Positions 1 to 12,958 of a stretch of DNA of 64,000 nucleotides are shown here, in pieces. The position numbers were made by a program, and so were the translations under genes. Source of the stretch: Dromaius novaehollandiae. Taxonomy: Eukaryota > Chordata > Aves > Casuariiformes > Dromaiidae. The notes beneath the pieces were generated by a model, which saw nothing but the letters and a program-made list of their open reading frames with translations, searched no databases and had not been told where the DNA came from. The first letter of the stretch is position 1. Each line of letters begins with the position of its first letter. The stretch covers positions 38,787,835 through 38,851,834 of the forward strand of contig NC_088102.1 of assembly GCF_036370855.1 (NCBI RefSeq), read 5' to 3'.

Positions 1-1404
1 CGGAAGGAGATCAGATATCACAAATTGGGCACCTCCTCTCAAAAATTGTCTGTGGGCAAGTCCCTGCCTTTCCTCCAGGCCAGTTATTGCTGCTTCCTGC
101 TCTGATTGTTTCAAATCTGGGTATCTTGAGTTATGCCTGTTCTGGCAAATGCGGTGCGGCAGAGGGGAGGTGCTGTTCCACTTGATGCTGTGTGAATGCC
201 ACAGATCGTGGAGATTAGCATGGGTGGAACAGGCCCAATGAGGTGTTTGAGGTGGATAGTGGGAAGCTTACAACAGAGCTGTGTAACAATTAAATTTATC
301 AAACTGTTTAATGAAATCTTAATTTCAGAAGATACAGGGCCATGCTGAATTTCCAGCTGGCAAGAAGCAGTTTCATAGGGACAGCTCTCAGCAGTAAGGG
401 CAAGCTGAGGAAGCCCATCCAGCAATGCCGGCCCAGATGGCCCCGCTCCCAGGAAGCACGGTGTCACGCCACCCAAGGCCCACACGTCAGGGAGGGCTGG
501 TTCAGGCTGTGGCAAGGAACCTGCAGCCACACGCAGACAGAAGTGAGCGTGGGGGGATTCTCCTCATGTGAGGGTGGATCTGGAGCAGCTTTCAGCTTCC
601 TGGGACCCCAGAGGTGGTCATTGTTCATAGCCCAAGAGGACTGAAGGTACAGCTCCTGTTCTCTTTTTTGGGGGCACACCAGAAGCCTCCTTTGGTGATA
701 CCTCAGCAGAAAGCTATGTTCTCCCATCACATGCTCCCACTCTTCACCTTGTACAGCAAATGAACACTGCAGGACAGACAACTGGTGGGATGTGTGAGGG
801 CTAATCCTACCTCACAGCTCACCAGGAGCAGCCATAGCCAAAAAACATAACATTATGGCTCCAAAAACATAGCATGTCCCCAGGAACAAATTCAGTCTAA
901 GCTGGAACCACACGCCATAGGACACCATAGCCATAGTCACACAGCAGAGAGGCAGGATGGGGACAGGAAGGGGGATAGGTTAGCTCAAAATCATATTTCC
1001 AACCTTTTAATGTGTTTGGGCTTATTTTAGATATAACCTTCATTCTGAATTTCCAAGTGCTGATAAACTTACATATTGATAACTCAGGGTTCAGGGTTAG
1101 CCTCAAGCCCAAACTCACTGACTGTTCACACCACCACTTCCATAAACACCCTTGCTCTCCAAAAAGCAAACAGGAAGCCTGGCCCATGTTGAAGGTGCAT
1201 CCTTACGAACAGCACAAGTACTCCTAGCTCAAACCTCTTGGCTTTGCAAACTCAGTCAAGTTTACCAAAGACAGTACAGATGTAGAGAGATTCAAGCACA
1301 AAGCTCCCCCTAAAACAATATACCCTCCCTAAAACAATGAAACAAGAGTCAGCTTTTCTTATTGACTTCTTTTATGGCAGGTGCACAGATTTAGCAATGA
1401 CTCA

Positions 1405-1490
1405 TTAGAGAGAGCACCCAGAAACCCTTGGCAGAGTCAGGACTGGAACCTGGTTTCTCTCCCCAGTCTCCCACGTTGGAGGAGAGATTG
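1405..1490 (-). repeat. MIR-like SINE fragment
   Basis: The stretch reads like the reverse complement of the tRNA-derived head of an MIR-type SINE (a 'gcagag..aggactggaacctgg..tctcc' pattern). It is heavily diverged and truncated. The match is by eye only and may be partly chance. Confidence 0.35.
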
Positions 1491-2667
1491 CTTCCAGGTG
1501 CCCGGCTTTGTTCTGGTCCTGGCAACACAAGGTGATTTTCTGGACAACTCCTTATATACCCCAAAGGATTTTTAATTTGCGTTTTTGATCACAACCAAAC
1601 ATAGATATTTTCACTAAACTGTTCATGCAGAAACCATTTTATTGAGCTGTTATGGTTTTGCTGTGGCTAAAATCACTCAGTAGGCAGAGGAGACAAGAGA
1701 TAAGATGGTGAGAGGTCACGCACCTCTTAGTTGGGTCTTACTGTAGGGGATCCTGCCAGGGTGCTCTGGTCAAGGCAGCAGCTACCTCTCATGCAATCAA
1801 GGCATCTTACTGTTGGCACTGCTCTGGGCAGACTGGATCAGAGTGAAGAGACAGGTGATCTCAATTTCTTATTCAGGACCACTGCTGATGAGGCTCATAT
1901 TAAACCTGCGGGCAAGTTCTAACAAGACTGCATGCAGCAGGGCACAGCTATGGATAAATAGAAGTTAAGGGAATAATAACCTGCTTTTCTTGGACCTGGT
2001 CCTATACTCACTGAAGAGCTTTCCATGAACATCAGTAGGATTCAGATCAGACCATAAATTTCTTATGCGTTTTGTTCTGTTTTATTAAAGTGAAAAAACC
2101 CTAAAAAACTATTTTAAGAGCTATTTCCCTTTTTTTTCCTTACACATTTATCTCCTTTCTGCTCCTTCCTGGCCAGAAACAGTAGATTCCACCTCTGATG
2201 GCACCTCTACTGCCCATAACCTGAGAGGTACATTCCTGATCCCCACGGCCTTGCTGGTGGTGGAGAACAACTGATTCAGCCCTGTTCCGAGGTGCCTCGA
2301 CAAAACACGTGGGACCTCAGTGGAATGTTCTGCTTAAAGGCTAATCGTTCGTGAAGGACAGCATCAAGGCAAAATTACACAGTGTAAGAACATTCTTTCT
2401 ATCTTATTATCAGCTCCCCAAGCTATCAATTAAGAATATCACATTTCTGTCCCCTGTGGATGTCATCTGCCTTCTTTGTGCACCCTGTTCAGGCAAGGCT
2501 GTGACACACGCTTCGCACTTGTCACCTAGGGAGGAGTATTGCAGGTACTGAGGCACTTAAAGATGCCAGCAGAGTGCCTAGCTGGACTTCAGAAGGGGCC
2601 TGGTCCCTGACTCCTTTTGATTTCAGCCAGGTTGGACATGTAAACCCTGTCTCGAGATACCAAGCCC

Positions 2668-2790
2668 CTGTAAAATTTGATTTGCATTCTCTCTGTGTCT
2701 CACTTCCCTCTCTGGCACTTAACATCCCAGGGTGTTGCGAGGATGGAGGAAGTAAAGACTATGAGCTCTCAGGAAATACAGCAATGGGGT
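2668..2790 (+). repeat. MIR-like SINE fragment (3' half)
   Basis: The order 'ctctctgtgtctcac..ccctctctgg' then 'gggtgttgcgaggatg' then 'tatgagctctcagg' follows the core and 3' part of amniote MIR elements (ctctctgtgcctcag, ggtgttgtgaggat, tttgagctcctc). It is an old, diverged copy with no coding capacity. Confidence 0.5.
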
Positions 2791-3638
2791 CAACTAAGTA
2801 CCTTTTAAGTCAATTAGAAAGACAGTCTATTAACACTTTTTGCTAATAGCCAGCTTTAGTAGGCTCCCATGATTCCTACTCCGAGCATCTCTACTCACAC
2901 AAGGAAATATTTATGACCCTTCTCCCTCCAAAGCCTGGTTTATCTCATTTGAAATAGAGACAGAGCATGAAGATACATCCATCAACATTAGAGACATTAA
3001 CTCTCCTTTTTTGTCCCTGTGCTTAAAAAAGAAAAAAAGAATTAAAACCTTAAAGTAGAAAGTGAATCACACAAAGCTGCTGCAGATGGGAGCCATTAAA
3101 TGCCTGGCTGCAATTTTTTAGTGAAACAAAAAAGCAATTTACTGTACAAATAGCTTTGGCACAGTGTGGCTTTGGTTCTCTCGAAGTTCACAGCCCCACA
3201 TCCCCGAAGGCCACAGATAGCAGCAAAGACCAAGAGCATCCCGCGCGCTGAGGGGGCCCTGCTCCTGCCCCAGGAGAGCTGCCTCACACATGAGGAGAAG
3301 CACATATCCAAACCTGTACAGGCTTCAGGCCTACGCAAACTACCAAATCTCTGCTTTGGTTTTCATCCAGCTTTGGGAATTTCAGGATCAATTCCCCAGA
3401 AATATAATTCCTGGTCCATTACAGACCTAAGTATGGAATCAAGAGGGAGGCAAAGCCATGCTTCTCATTTTGAACGAGAAGAGGGGAAAAAAACAAACCC
3501 AGTTTGTTTTCAGTGGAATTCTGACTGCCTGTAGTTTTTGGTCTGAACTACCCAACTGTAAGCCCTGTCTTTAAGTCCAGTTTTTAAAAGGAAGGGGTTT
3601 TTGTACTTCTCAGCATTTTGATGAGTGAATAATAGGGG

Positions 3639-3651
3639 TGCCATCTAGAGG
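3639..3651 (-). promoter_or_regulatory. CTCF-like motif
   Basis: The plus strand reads TGCCATCTAGAGG. The reverse complement CCTCTAGATGGCA resembles the CTCF core CCASYAGRKGGCR, with one clear mismatch. This is a motif only; occupancy is unknown. Confidence 0.3.
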
Positions 3652-5130
3652 CCAAAGTGACTTTCCAGCACATTCCCTTGGACAGGAATGACACTGTTAA
3701 TAATCTGCTTCTCTTGCTACCTCCTTACAAAGGCTTTCTCATTTCTAATTAATAATTGTTATAGTACAAAGCATTTCTCCATCCACATCTTTGGTCCAAG
3801 AACTGCAAACCCTGCTTTAATCAATCCAGCTTAAGAAAGGGCTATATAGCTAAGCAATGAATCCAATATTGGGATGAAAGACAGTGTAAAGCATCAGATA
3901 CAAAGCACTGCAGGGGCATGTGGGTGCCTTGTAGAGGTATCTGAGGGGCTCTGGGGAGCTCTGGACTTCTGGGAATGCTATTAAACGTGTATCTTTGATG
4001 GAGTTACAGCAGAGAGACTAAAGTATGGGACAGGGCTTTATGTTGCCTCCCAGTCACATCAGGCTCTACAGGCACAGAGTAAGCATCATTTTCATCTGCT
4101 CGTCCCATTGCTTCTCCTCACTGCTGCCAGTCTTGGAAAGAGTTTGCTCTGGAAATGCCCCAGAACTGCATCAATTTTGGCTCCTAATGCTCTTTCCTCC
4201 CTTCCCCACAGCAATCTCATTCCTCTCTGACATCGAGCAGGGGGACCACGCCTGCTCAGAGCAGCAGGAAGCTCTGACTGCGTAGGCCTGACCACCATCC
4301 TTCCCAAGCTGCCCCTAAACTGAATACTGCAAGTCACCTGCATACCAGGAATTGTCCAGACTCCCAGTAGCTGGAGTAGTCTGGATCCTGTCTTGGTGCT
4401 TACAGCCCTGTACAGAACAATTACGTTGCATCCCACACTCACTTTCTCCCCTGGCTGCTCCTCTGCATTGCTACCTAATGTTCTCTCCTGTCTGGTTTAG
4501 GAGTGGCCTCTCCCTATGTGTTTCCCTATGGCAAGCGTGGGAGTCATTTAATCCTGACAAACGTTGAAAGAAGCCAGGTACAGGACGACCATGGCAACCT
4601 ATTGCGCTCCACAATGCTCCATGCTAATTTGAGGTGTTTTAAACCCTTCTGCCCTCCCACACACCTAGAGCAGCTGAGCAGGTTGAAGTGGAGCGGGAAA
4701 GTGAGGTTGCACACTGGTTCTCAGGCCTTGCAGCTGGAGAACCCCAATCAAATGCCCCAGCAAAGTGCTTCAGATTTGCTTGCACACTCCCTGCCCTGTG
4801 CCCTGCACCCACTGTATTGCAAAATCCCATGCTGATGTGACTAAGAGTCATGCTCTGCAGCCTCAGCTTCAGTTTCTACCTCTCACAGTCCTGAAATGGA
4901 GACAGGGAAGCGGTCAGATGCTTTCTGTTCTCTTCACCTAGGACTCTCTGATCATGGGTGTTTCCGAGTCTGAGGGGCTTAAGGGACCTTTCACTTAATA
5001 CTATCGTGTGAGTAGCTAAATAAAAACAGACCCGAACTCAGTCAACTCTGCTTACATCAAGGAAAGGGGAAACAGCTATTTCACTACAGCAAGCATTAGC
5101 AAAGTTCTGCAAGAGGTGGCTAAAAATAGG

Positions 5131-5145
5131 GCTGCCCCCTACGAG
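5131..5145 (-). promoter_or_regulatory. CTCF-like motif
   Basis: The plus strand reads GCTGCCCCCTACGAG. Its reverse complement matches the CTCF core at 13 of 15 positions, including the TAGGGGGCAGC half. This is one of the better candidates in the window. Confidence 0.45.
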
Positions 5146-5792
5146 GCTTCCGTCCTGCCTTTGACACACTCGCAGCTTTCACATCCCATCGGCCTCGCTG
5201 TTTCCTTGCCATCGGCTTGCCTCACGCCCCAGCGTCACAGAGCAGCCCTTCCTGTCTGCAGAGAGCCTCGGGAGCTTTGAAGTGCAGGCAGCTCCCTCAC
5301 ACTGTGGTGTAAGCGGCCACTTCCTCTCCTTTCTTCGCTGTTTTTGTGTGCTTCAGTTGCAAAGCAACACTGAGAAGTGGGGCAGGCCCCAGTGAAGGTC
5401 TTGCCCTAAGAAGATGCAAAAAATCCCATAGATACTGGAGACAAGAAAAGTTTTCCACAGTGGAATGTTTTTGAGGGTACTTTTCTCAGTAAAAGAAATG
5501 AGGGAAAGTATTTGAATACCTCTGGGGATAACGCTTCCAAAGGGCCTCTGTGATGCAGGACTGCAGGCACTGGAAAGCTGAAACCTCTGAAGTCAAACTC
5601 AAGCACTTTTGGTTTTGGCACTCGTTCCTGGAGAACCAGGATCTGAAAATAGGCCAAACCTGCTTTATGAAGTAAAAAGGAAAACAAGTGAGCCCACGCT
5701 GTCAAGGAGGGGGTGTGAACGGGAACTCTTCAGTGGGGTCTGAGGCTCAGGGCTGAGCCGCCCTTGTCCCTGGGGCTGGGGAGTTGGCTGTG

Positions 5793-5880
5793 AGCGGGCC
5801 GGGATTACGTCGACGTTGGCTGACGGCAGAGGGAAGGCGGCGGTGCAGTCGCAGCGTAGCGCGGGGAGAGCAGGAGACCA
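5793..5880. promoter_or_regulatory. Small CpG-dense patch with CRE-like sites
   Basis: A short run with many CpGs stands out from its flank. It contains the perfect 10-bp palindrome ACGTCGACGT (5807-5816) and TGACGG just after it, both similar to CREB/ATF half-sites. It could be a small promoter or enhancer. No exon chain starts from it that I can support. Confidence 0.35.
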
Positions 5881-7134
5881 GGGGCCAGTCCTGCCAGTGC
5901 TGGCTGCGAGAGGGGAGGTCAGAGTGGAGCGCAGAGTGCAGAGCTGTCGCCGTTAAGCTGTGAGAAGAAAACAGGGAAGTGCGTTAGCCCAGGTGGAACT
6001 GAGACCGCTGAAAAGGGCCTGTGCTATTTGCCCAAGGTTCTCCAAATCCTGGAAGAGTAATGCCCGTGGAAAGTTGGGCTAACAGAGAGTTGCTAAGCAG
6101 TGGCGGCAGCGGGCTGGGCAGTCTTGGAGCTGATCTTCTCTTCCAGCAGTTTGGCATCTGGCTGCTCTGGTCTCAAGCTCTAACCCTGAAAGAAAGTCAC
6201 CTCGCAGCCCCCAACCCTTCCCGCTTAGCCGGGTGGGTCAGGAATGAGGTCCCCTGCTGTAAAAGGACCGACGGGGGAGAACTGGGCCTCCTCACTGGGA
6301 GTGGGTCTTGGGGCTGCCCTAAGGAGTCCTGACTTTGTCAGAGGACTGGAGTAGGTGCGCAGATCTGGCATGCAGGGAGGCTGCGTCGGGGAGATCGCGT
6401 GGTAGGGGCCAGAGGCCTCTCAAGTGGGACAGGGGAAGGTACACCTGGGGAAAGAGCCCCCCCCCAGCCCCCAGGACAGCCTGCAGGAAATAACAGCCCG
6501 GTTACAGGAGGGCTCCTTCTGGGCACTGCGTGGTGAAACACAGCAGAAAAGCACTCAACTCAGAGGTCGCATCCGGCCAGCAGAACCTTTTCCCCAAACC
6601 AAGCCAGAAGCTATTTCCTGAAGCCTCTTTGTCCGCAGACTGTTACCAAGGAGCCTGCTTAAGGAACAGCACTATAGCAAGAACAAGCCTTTGCAGATCT
6701 CTCCTGTGCTGGGGGGCCCCACAAAGGCAATGCTTGCAGGAGACGTACTCACCTCTCCAGCCTCCTCTCGTGGTACAGCCAGGACACAGTCTGGGAGTCG
6801 CACAGAGCTGGCTCTGCTCTCAGAGGTTGGATTTCAAGGGATTTAGCTCTTTTCCTGCCTGTCTGAGGCTGCATTGCCTAGCTCCCCAGCCTTAAGATCT
6901 CCTCTTCTGTGCCTACAGTTCAACACTGCTCTCAGAGGGTTCTCAGACCTTCACAATACAGGCCCTGCTTGAGTTCTGGCTCTGTTTTCCTTTGGATCAG
7001 CAATTTCTAGCAGTCTCATATTTTTATGGGGTTTTTTCCTACCTTCATTTTAACCTTTGTATGAAAAGATCAGCGGGGGGGAGGGAGGGGTGCAATTTTT
7101 TAGCAAATCGCTTTAGGAGAGTGGCAACATTCGG

Positions 7135-7142
7135 TATATAAG
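7135..7142 (+). promoter_or_regulatory. Candidate TATA box
   Basis: A TATATAAG octamer lies about 300 bp upstream of the CpG-rich patch at 7.44-7.83 kb. It is the right shape for a TATA element on the plus strand, but no transcript supports it and such octamers also occur by chance. Confidence 0.2.
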
Positions 7143-7439
7143 CAACACTGACTAGAAACGGGCCATGGCAGGAGGGGGTGCCAGCCCCAGTTCAGGGTGG
7201 CTCCTGTGGGTTACATGTGTGCGAGAGGATGGTGCAGCTGGCGTTGGGGAGGAAGGGCACTGGTTCCTCAGCAGGCAGGCTGTTTTCTCAGTCTAGGTCA
7301 GAAAAGAAGCATTTGTTAACTCTCGCTACTTCTAAGTCTTGCTAACCACCCTCCCCTCAAGAATAGCCTGTGAAGGTTTCCTGGGTGGTTGGTTTGTGGT
7401 TTTTACCGTTGTAATTTAGTATCTGGATCTTAATTCAGC

Positions 7440-7830
7440 CCCTCCATCCCCTTGTGGGACTGCAAATACCACATTCCCCACCCGCTCGTGGTCGCACGGG
7501 CAGGCCCCGGGGGCCTCTGCGGAGTTGTGCCGCTGCGTCCTTCAGAGGCTGCTCCGTGCCTCCGGGGAGCCGCCCTGGGCAGCAGCCGGGCCGGCGAGGC
7601 GGTGCGGCGCGGCGGTCCCTTGGGACGGTCCTCAGAGCGGGCCGCTTGGCAGAGCGACTTCCAAGGGCGGGAGGCCGTGGATGCAGGATGTCTGCACAGA
7701 CAGCTGCGGCTCCCAGCAGCGCCTGTGCGGGAGCTGCGCACACCTCCGCTCCTCGGTCGGCTTTTGAGGCCCTGCTCCCCTGCCTCTTCCTTCCGCTGCC
7801 CCGACAGGTGAGCATGCCGGAAACCACGCG
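7440..7830 (+). promoter_or_regulatory. Orphan CpG island with possible first exon
   Basis: About 390 bp are strongly GC- and CpG-rich within ordinary DNA. On the plus strand an ATG at 7689 opens 40 codons (starting MSAQTAAAPSSACAGAAH) that end exactly at a good splice donor, CAG followed by GTGAGC at 7805-7813. That would make an unrecognised first coding exon or, more likely, the first exon of a noncoding RNA. The peptide is low in complexity (Ala, Ser, Pro) and matches no family I know. No downstream partner exon was found. Confidence 0.35.
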
Positions 7831-7996
7831 GAGGGGAACACACAGTTTCCAGTTCTCTAGTTAGGGGTGTTGTTATGGTTTTTTTGGTTGTTATTTTATT
7901 TTTTCCACAAAGGCAAAGGTTTGGGTCACCAGGGCTATTTTAAGATGAGTTTTGCAATTTGGTCTAGAAAGGGTATTTCAGTGAGGCAGTGTTACA

Positions 7997-8010
7997 GCAC
8001 CATCTGGTGG
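7997..8010 (-). promoter_or_regulatory. CTCF-like motif
   Basis: The plus strand reads GCACCATCTGGTGG. The reverse complement CCACCAGATGGTGC fits the CTCF core except for one T where the core C is expected. Confidence 0.35.
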
Positions 8011-11000
8011 GGTCCCAACTAACCTCAAGCAGGGAAGGGTCTGCTTTGCTTTCTGCAAATTGCTCTGACGAGGGGGCAACACTCGGTGCAGTTACTCTGC
8101 TCAGAAACACAGACGCTGCAGGAGATGGGGGTCAGCCTAGGCGCTGCCCACCTGTGCAAGCACGTGTGTCGGTGGGAGCAGAGGTGAAGTCTTTAGCCAC
8201 CGTCCTTGCTCACCACGCACCAGTCCTTGCCTGGCATTGACATCTAAGGGCGCAGGGAGAGCTGAGAGCCCTTCGAAAGCATAGCCTACTGCTATGCTGT
8301 GAGCTGTCCCGGCCTTACGCTCTGCATGGCCAAGGCTCCCCAAGCGAGCCAGGCTGCAATACCTGGTGTGCTCACAGAGTGATGTGAGAAGGCTTGGGCT
8401 GGAGAGTCAGCAGAACAATAGAAGGATTTAAAGTACTCAGCGTCAGAGCATCCTGTAGCATCCTGCTTGCTTTAGCACTGAACCCATCCGGTGTCTTATA
8501 GAGGGCAAATGCTACAGTTTGGAGGTTATGCAGCTTTGTGACAAGGGAACTGGGGGTGGGTTGCAGGTACCTCAGTTTATAATCCCATGCTGGTCCTGTA
8601 ACCAGGGAGAGCTTTCTATACACAACAGCTTCCTTCAACCTTTATCATTCTGCCTGACGCTAGAATATGAAACACATCAAGGAGTGCGTATGTCTTCAGG
8701 GTGGTCTGGAAGCTCCCAGAGGATACATTTGGCTTCAGCCACCACCACCTTCTCCAGTCCTCTAGGGTCTGCAACTCCATATTAATGTTGTTGCTTCCTT
8801 CACATTATACGTCTTGATAATAAGGTATGATGAGGTTCTCTCTAGGACCATCTTACAGCTAACACTGTTGCCCTGAGATCTAATTACTCATATGTTAGAC
8901 AAACCCCACTGTCACGTAAATTGCACAGTCATGTTGTGGATGTGTGCATGGGGGGAGCTTTAGACACAAGTCCAAGACAGCCCAGGCTGCTGCACAGCAC
9001 CACAACTTCTCCTTTACCCTGAGCACAAGCATAAACCTCTCCCACCACACTCTCTTTCTGAATACAGCTAATGCTGTTGTTCACCTAGTATAGATGAACA
9101 CAGAGTAGGAGAGAGCGTAGTGCAGGCTTCCAAGTCTTAGTTGAGCTAGGTAAATTCACCCATGCTTTGCAAAGTGCTTGCTGAGAGATTTGGGGTCTCA
9201 AAATGAAAGTTAGATACTCATTATCATGCATTCTTACTGAGGAATACAGCAGAGTGTGAACTCTTGGTGTGCAAGGAGAAGGGATATGAACTGCTTCAGT
9301 AAGAGAAGTTCAAGGAAGTTTGTACAATGACCATGTCTGCATTTTAGACTATCCAAGTGCCAGAATTAGGAAAGGGTAAAACAAATTGAAGCAGATGGAG
9401 GGCAGGTGTGGACAGAAAACTTGCAGCAAGAAGAGAAAAGCATTTTGGCAAACCCAAAAACTCATCCACATGATCAGCAGAGGTTCCTCTACAGTGCTAG
9501 AAAACAGCTACAGCAATATGAAGGAAAAGAATGAGGAACTTTTTAAACATATAAAAAAGCCCGTTTTTCAAACACAGCACTTTTCACAGGAACGGGCAGT
9601 GACGCAGAGAACACGGCAATAGCCATGTTTGTGAGAAACAGCAGAGCTGCTTTCTTGTACTTTTTGTTAAACAGCTAATATGATCTGAAGCTTTTCTGGG
9701 AAAAAGACATAGGAAGGAATGAAGCCAAGCACAATGAAAAACAATAAGCTGTAGCTCTGGGTGTTGTGTTTAATTCCAGCTCTGGTAAAGTCCATCTTTG
9801 GCCAGAGATGCGGAAGGACTAGGCTGTCTAGAGAGGCCAGATACTGATTTTTCTGGGACTCAGTAACCAGTAAAGGACAGATTGTAATAGGAACTTGGTG
9901 GCCTAGGCAGGCACAGTCTGCTGCATCCTTTGGGAGCTCTGGCCGGGGCTGGAAAGCTGCTGGCCTTGACCCCTGCTATTCCAGCCAGAAGTTTTAGTGC
10001 TGAGTGGAGACTGGACTCATAGTCCTATTCATTGAGTTTGAGGAGTAATTCTGGTAGCTGTAGATATGAAATGCAAAAATTTCATTCAGCTTCTATCCTT
10101 TCCCTGTACATCTCTTCTTTTCCATACTTCCCTTTCCGGTCATTGCAGTGCTAGCATCTGCTTCATTACCTCTCACAAGTAAAAACCTGGCCCAAATTGT
10201 TATCATCAGTTCGTGGTACCACTGCTTTCAAGGCTCTACAGTGGGAACACTTGCAGATTTTAATTACTTCAGCTAGACCAGTGGGTGCTTGCTTCCTTTA
10301 AAAGTATGACCTACTACATCTCACTTAAATGACCCCCAAAATAATATCCAGAGGTCCCTGATATGCAAGGAGAAATCAGTTGCCTTAGAACGCTGGAGTG
10401 CTGGCTGTTGCACAGAAAAATTCAGCACGCCTGCAAGGTCTTGCTAAACCTGATCTCGGAGTCTTCAGTGATGTATCACACGTACATTCAGACATACACA
10501 CAGAGCAATTCTTGGCCTGAACTGAAACATCTATTTTAGGCATACTGATCTGGATCTTTCCAGCTCTGTCTGTTGCTGCTATACTCCCACACTGGACAAG
10601 GCTTTTCTAGAATGAAAAAGGAGATGGGAAGGAGACCACAGACTCGACCCTGTTTACAGGAAGCAGCCATTCACAACACAAACGTATCATTCAGTTCCAG
10701 TGAAACTCTTACCCTTTTATTTCAAGCCCTTCATTAATCCTGAAGAGTGGGTTTCACCTTACACTCTCTCTTCTCTCTCTTCCCTTATCACTCCTTCATG
10801 CTCCTAAGCCCAGCAAATCAATAGCAGCGATTGTCCTTTGAACATCGTGAGACTACCCAGACATACAGAGTTGCCATTACCCAGTATTTCACTGCAGTGT
10901 ATAATTTGGCCTTGTTTCTATCCAGGCCCCCAGCCTGTTAACCCTTGCACTTCCCTCTCACTGCTGACTCTATCCTGGATCCCTTGTGTGGACTCAGTGT

Positions 11001-12660
11001 TTCTGCTGCATCCCCTCCTTTAAGCTGACATGCATAGAGCACTCTGCTCGTACTGCTCCCCCAGCTATAGCCCTCTGCTCGCCATAACTGTAGCTAATCA
11101 GCGTTATTGTGGTCGTAAATCACCCCCTGGGTGAAAGGCTAACAACTCTCTTGCAGGTTTGTAAAGACAGGAGGTGGAGGGGGAACTGATTGCAGGGCTG
11201 GTAAGATGGGAAACGTGCCCTCAGGTACTGTACACAGAGCATTCAGTCTTACAGCAAACAACAGTAGGGGAGGGGAGGGAAGGAAACAGACTGGAAATTA
11301 CATGGTTCCAAAACCCTTGTAAAAAAGCTGAAGCCACTTAGAGCAGAGTGCTGTACAATTCCTAAGACTAGGGGGCAGCAGCAGAAGCAGGCAGAGCTGA
11401 AAACTTCTCACCCCAAAGCTCAGAGCCCATGGCCTCTCTGCCCTAGTGCAGAGCACTGCAGTCTGCACCAGAGCTCCCTCCAGCCCAGCTCCCCCTGCTT
11501 TCCCCACCAGCAGAGCAGAGACTGATAAAGTCCCATGACACATCCAAGTGCAGACTCCCAGCACCATGGAAGCAGGCTGTTCCCATTTCAACAAAACAGC
11601 TGAGAAGGATGTTCAGACAGGAAACTCTGTGCCAGCCCCAGTCCAATCAGTTCCCAGATCCAGGCTGCTCCCCAGCACACGTGGGGAATGCCCACCGCTG
11701 CTAGGCCACCTGACTCTGAAGCATAGATTGGTCTCTCAGCACAAGTTAACCTGACTTTTGGCTGCTCTTACTTGAAAGAAGTTGTTCCAAAGGCTGTTAC
11801 AGTATCTGAGGGGTGGCAGGAGCGGGGAGTACCAGAGCTCAAGGGCTGCATTTTCAAAGGTACCAGCCCAAGAATTCAGCTGCCCTCAACAACCTGGTGT
11901 GTGCTGCAATCAAGCAGGAGGAGCATTTGGCTCTCCAGATTTCTGTATGTAGCCTGATGGAGTGCGTGCATCAGAAGAGTCATCCTGCTTGCTCACTAGC
12001 AGCCTGTCTCTTGAGCTTGCTAGAGCAGCTGGAGAGTTTTGTAAAGAAAATCACAGATGAATGCAACCCTTGTAGAAATCATTGTGAAATAGATGCCACC
12101 TATACCTTTAAAAATGCAACCCTAAAGTCCCTGTGCATACTTGCCTATAAAATGAGGGGTAACTGCGCTGCCAGAGAAGGCTCAGAGCTGAAGAGTTGAG
12201 ACTGGAAATTAAAAGGGTGTCTGCTCCCAGAGCTATTTTTAAATAGTGCCCTATTTGCTAGAGCTACACTACTTAGCATTGCCACCACTGCCTGCTCCTA
12301 AACACCCTGCTAGCTATGCAACCAAGCCCAGCTTTGAGCAGGTGCCTAGGGCTGCAAGTAACTAGTTGGGAACTCATGCATAAGAACTGCTGCTGAGAGT
12401 GAAGAGCAGCATCTCAAAAAGGAGTGGAGGATTTAGGGAAACACAAGATATAAACTTCAAGAGGTATGAGGGAAGGGCAAACACCCTTAAGTGCGCAATG
12501 AAGAGGTCCAGACCTATTTTGTGCATTTCTTCCTACTCTGAAAGACACTGCTGTTTCACCTTGTTTCCGAGAGAGAAGCTTTTTCTCCACTGAGAGGATC
12601 CAAAACCCTTCCGAGCCCTTCTCATGGCTCCGTAAGCACTGCGAGCACTGACAAGTACAG

Positions 12661-12675
12661 CCACTAGATGGCATG
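12661..12675 (+). promoter_or_regulatory. CTCF-like motif
   Basis: CCACTAGATGGCATG matches all thirteen core positions of CCASYAGRKGGCR on the plus strand. It is the best CTCF candidate in the window. It points opposite to the three motifs to its left. Confidence 0.5.
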
Positions 12676-12871
12676 AGTCAAAGATGCCTTCTCTGCATTC
12701 CCAGCCTGCTCCTGCCTCTCTTACTTCGCAAGTACAGGTGAACTCATCCCCCTTTCACTTGCTTTGCTTTTCTCAGCTGTAAAGCAAAGATGTGATATGG
12801 CCAAGTGTAATAAAGTTTATCTTCACAAACTGCTGGGATACCCTTGGATGAGAAGTCCTCTGTTAAATGGA

Positions 12872-12958
12872 CAAAAAAGTAATTAGTAATAAAGTGCCAT
12901 AATTAGTAAAGTGCCATAAATATCATAGGAAAAAAATAAATATCATAGAAAAAAACAC
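12872..12958. repeat. Nested short tandem duplications
   Basis: Two back-to-back imperfect duplications are visible. One unit is aattagtaa(taa)agtgccat and the next is aaatatcatag followed by an A run. They look like replication-slippage products in AT-rich DNA. Confidence 0.7.

Larger units (their letters stand above)
1..5700. other. Intergenic region, no gene recognised
   Basis: Both strands show only short open frames without family resemblance or a splice-consistent chain. The stretch contains two MIR-like fragments (about 1.41-1.49 kb and 2.67-2.79 kb) and CTCF-like motifs near 3.64 and 5.13 kb, listed separately. In mammals the region downstream of ACTN1 leads toward ZFP36L1. This flank could therefore be regulatory DNA of that neighbour, but no ZFP36L1 exon is visible here. 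Confidence 0.6.

Noticed and set aside
9386-9622. 78-codon Lys/Gln-rich plus-strand frame
   Set aside because: It has no recognisable domain, no promoter context and no splice chain. It is consistent with chance in A-rich DNA.
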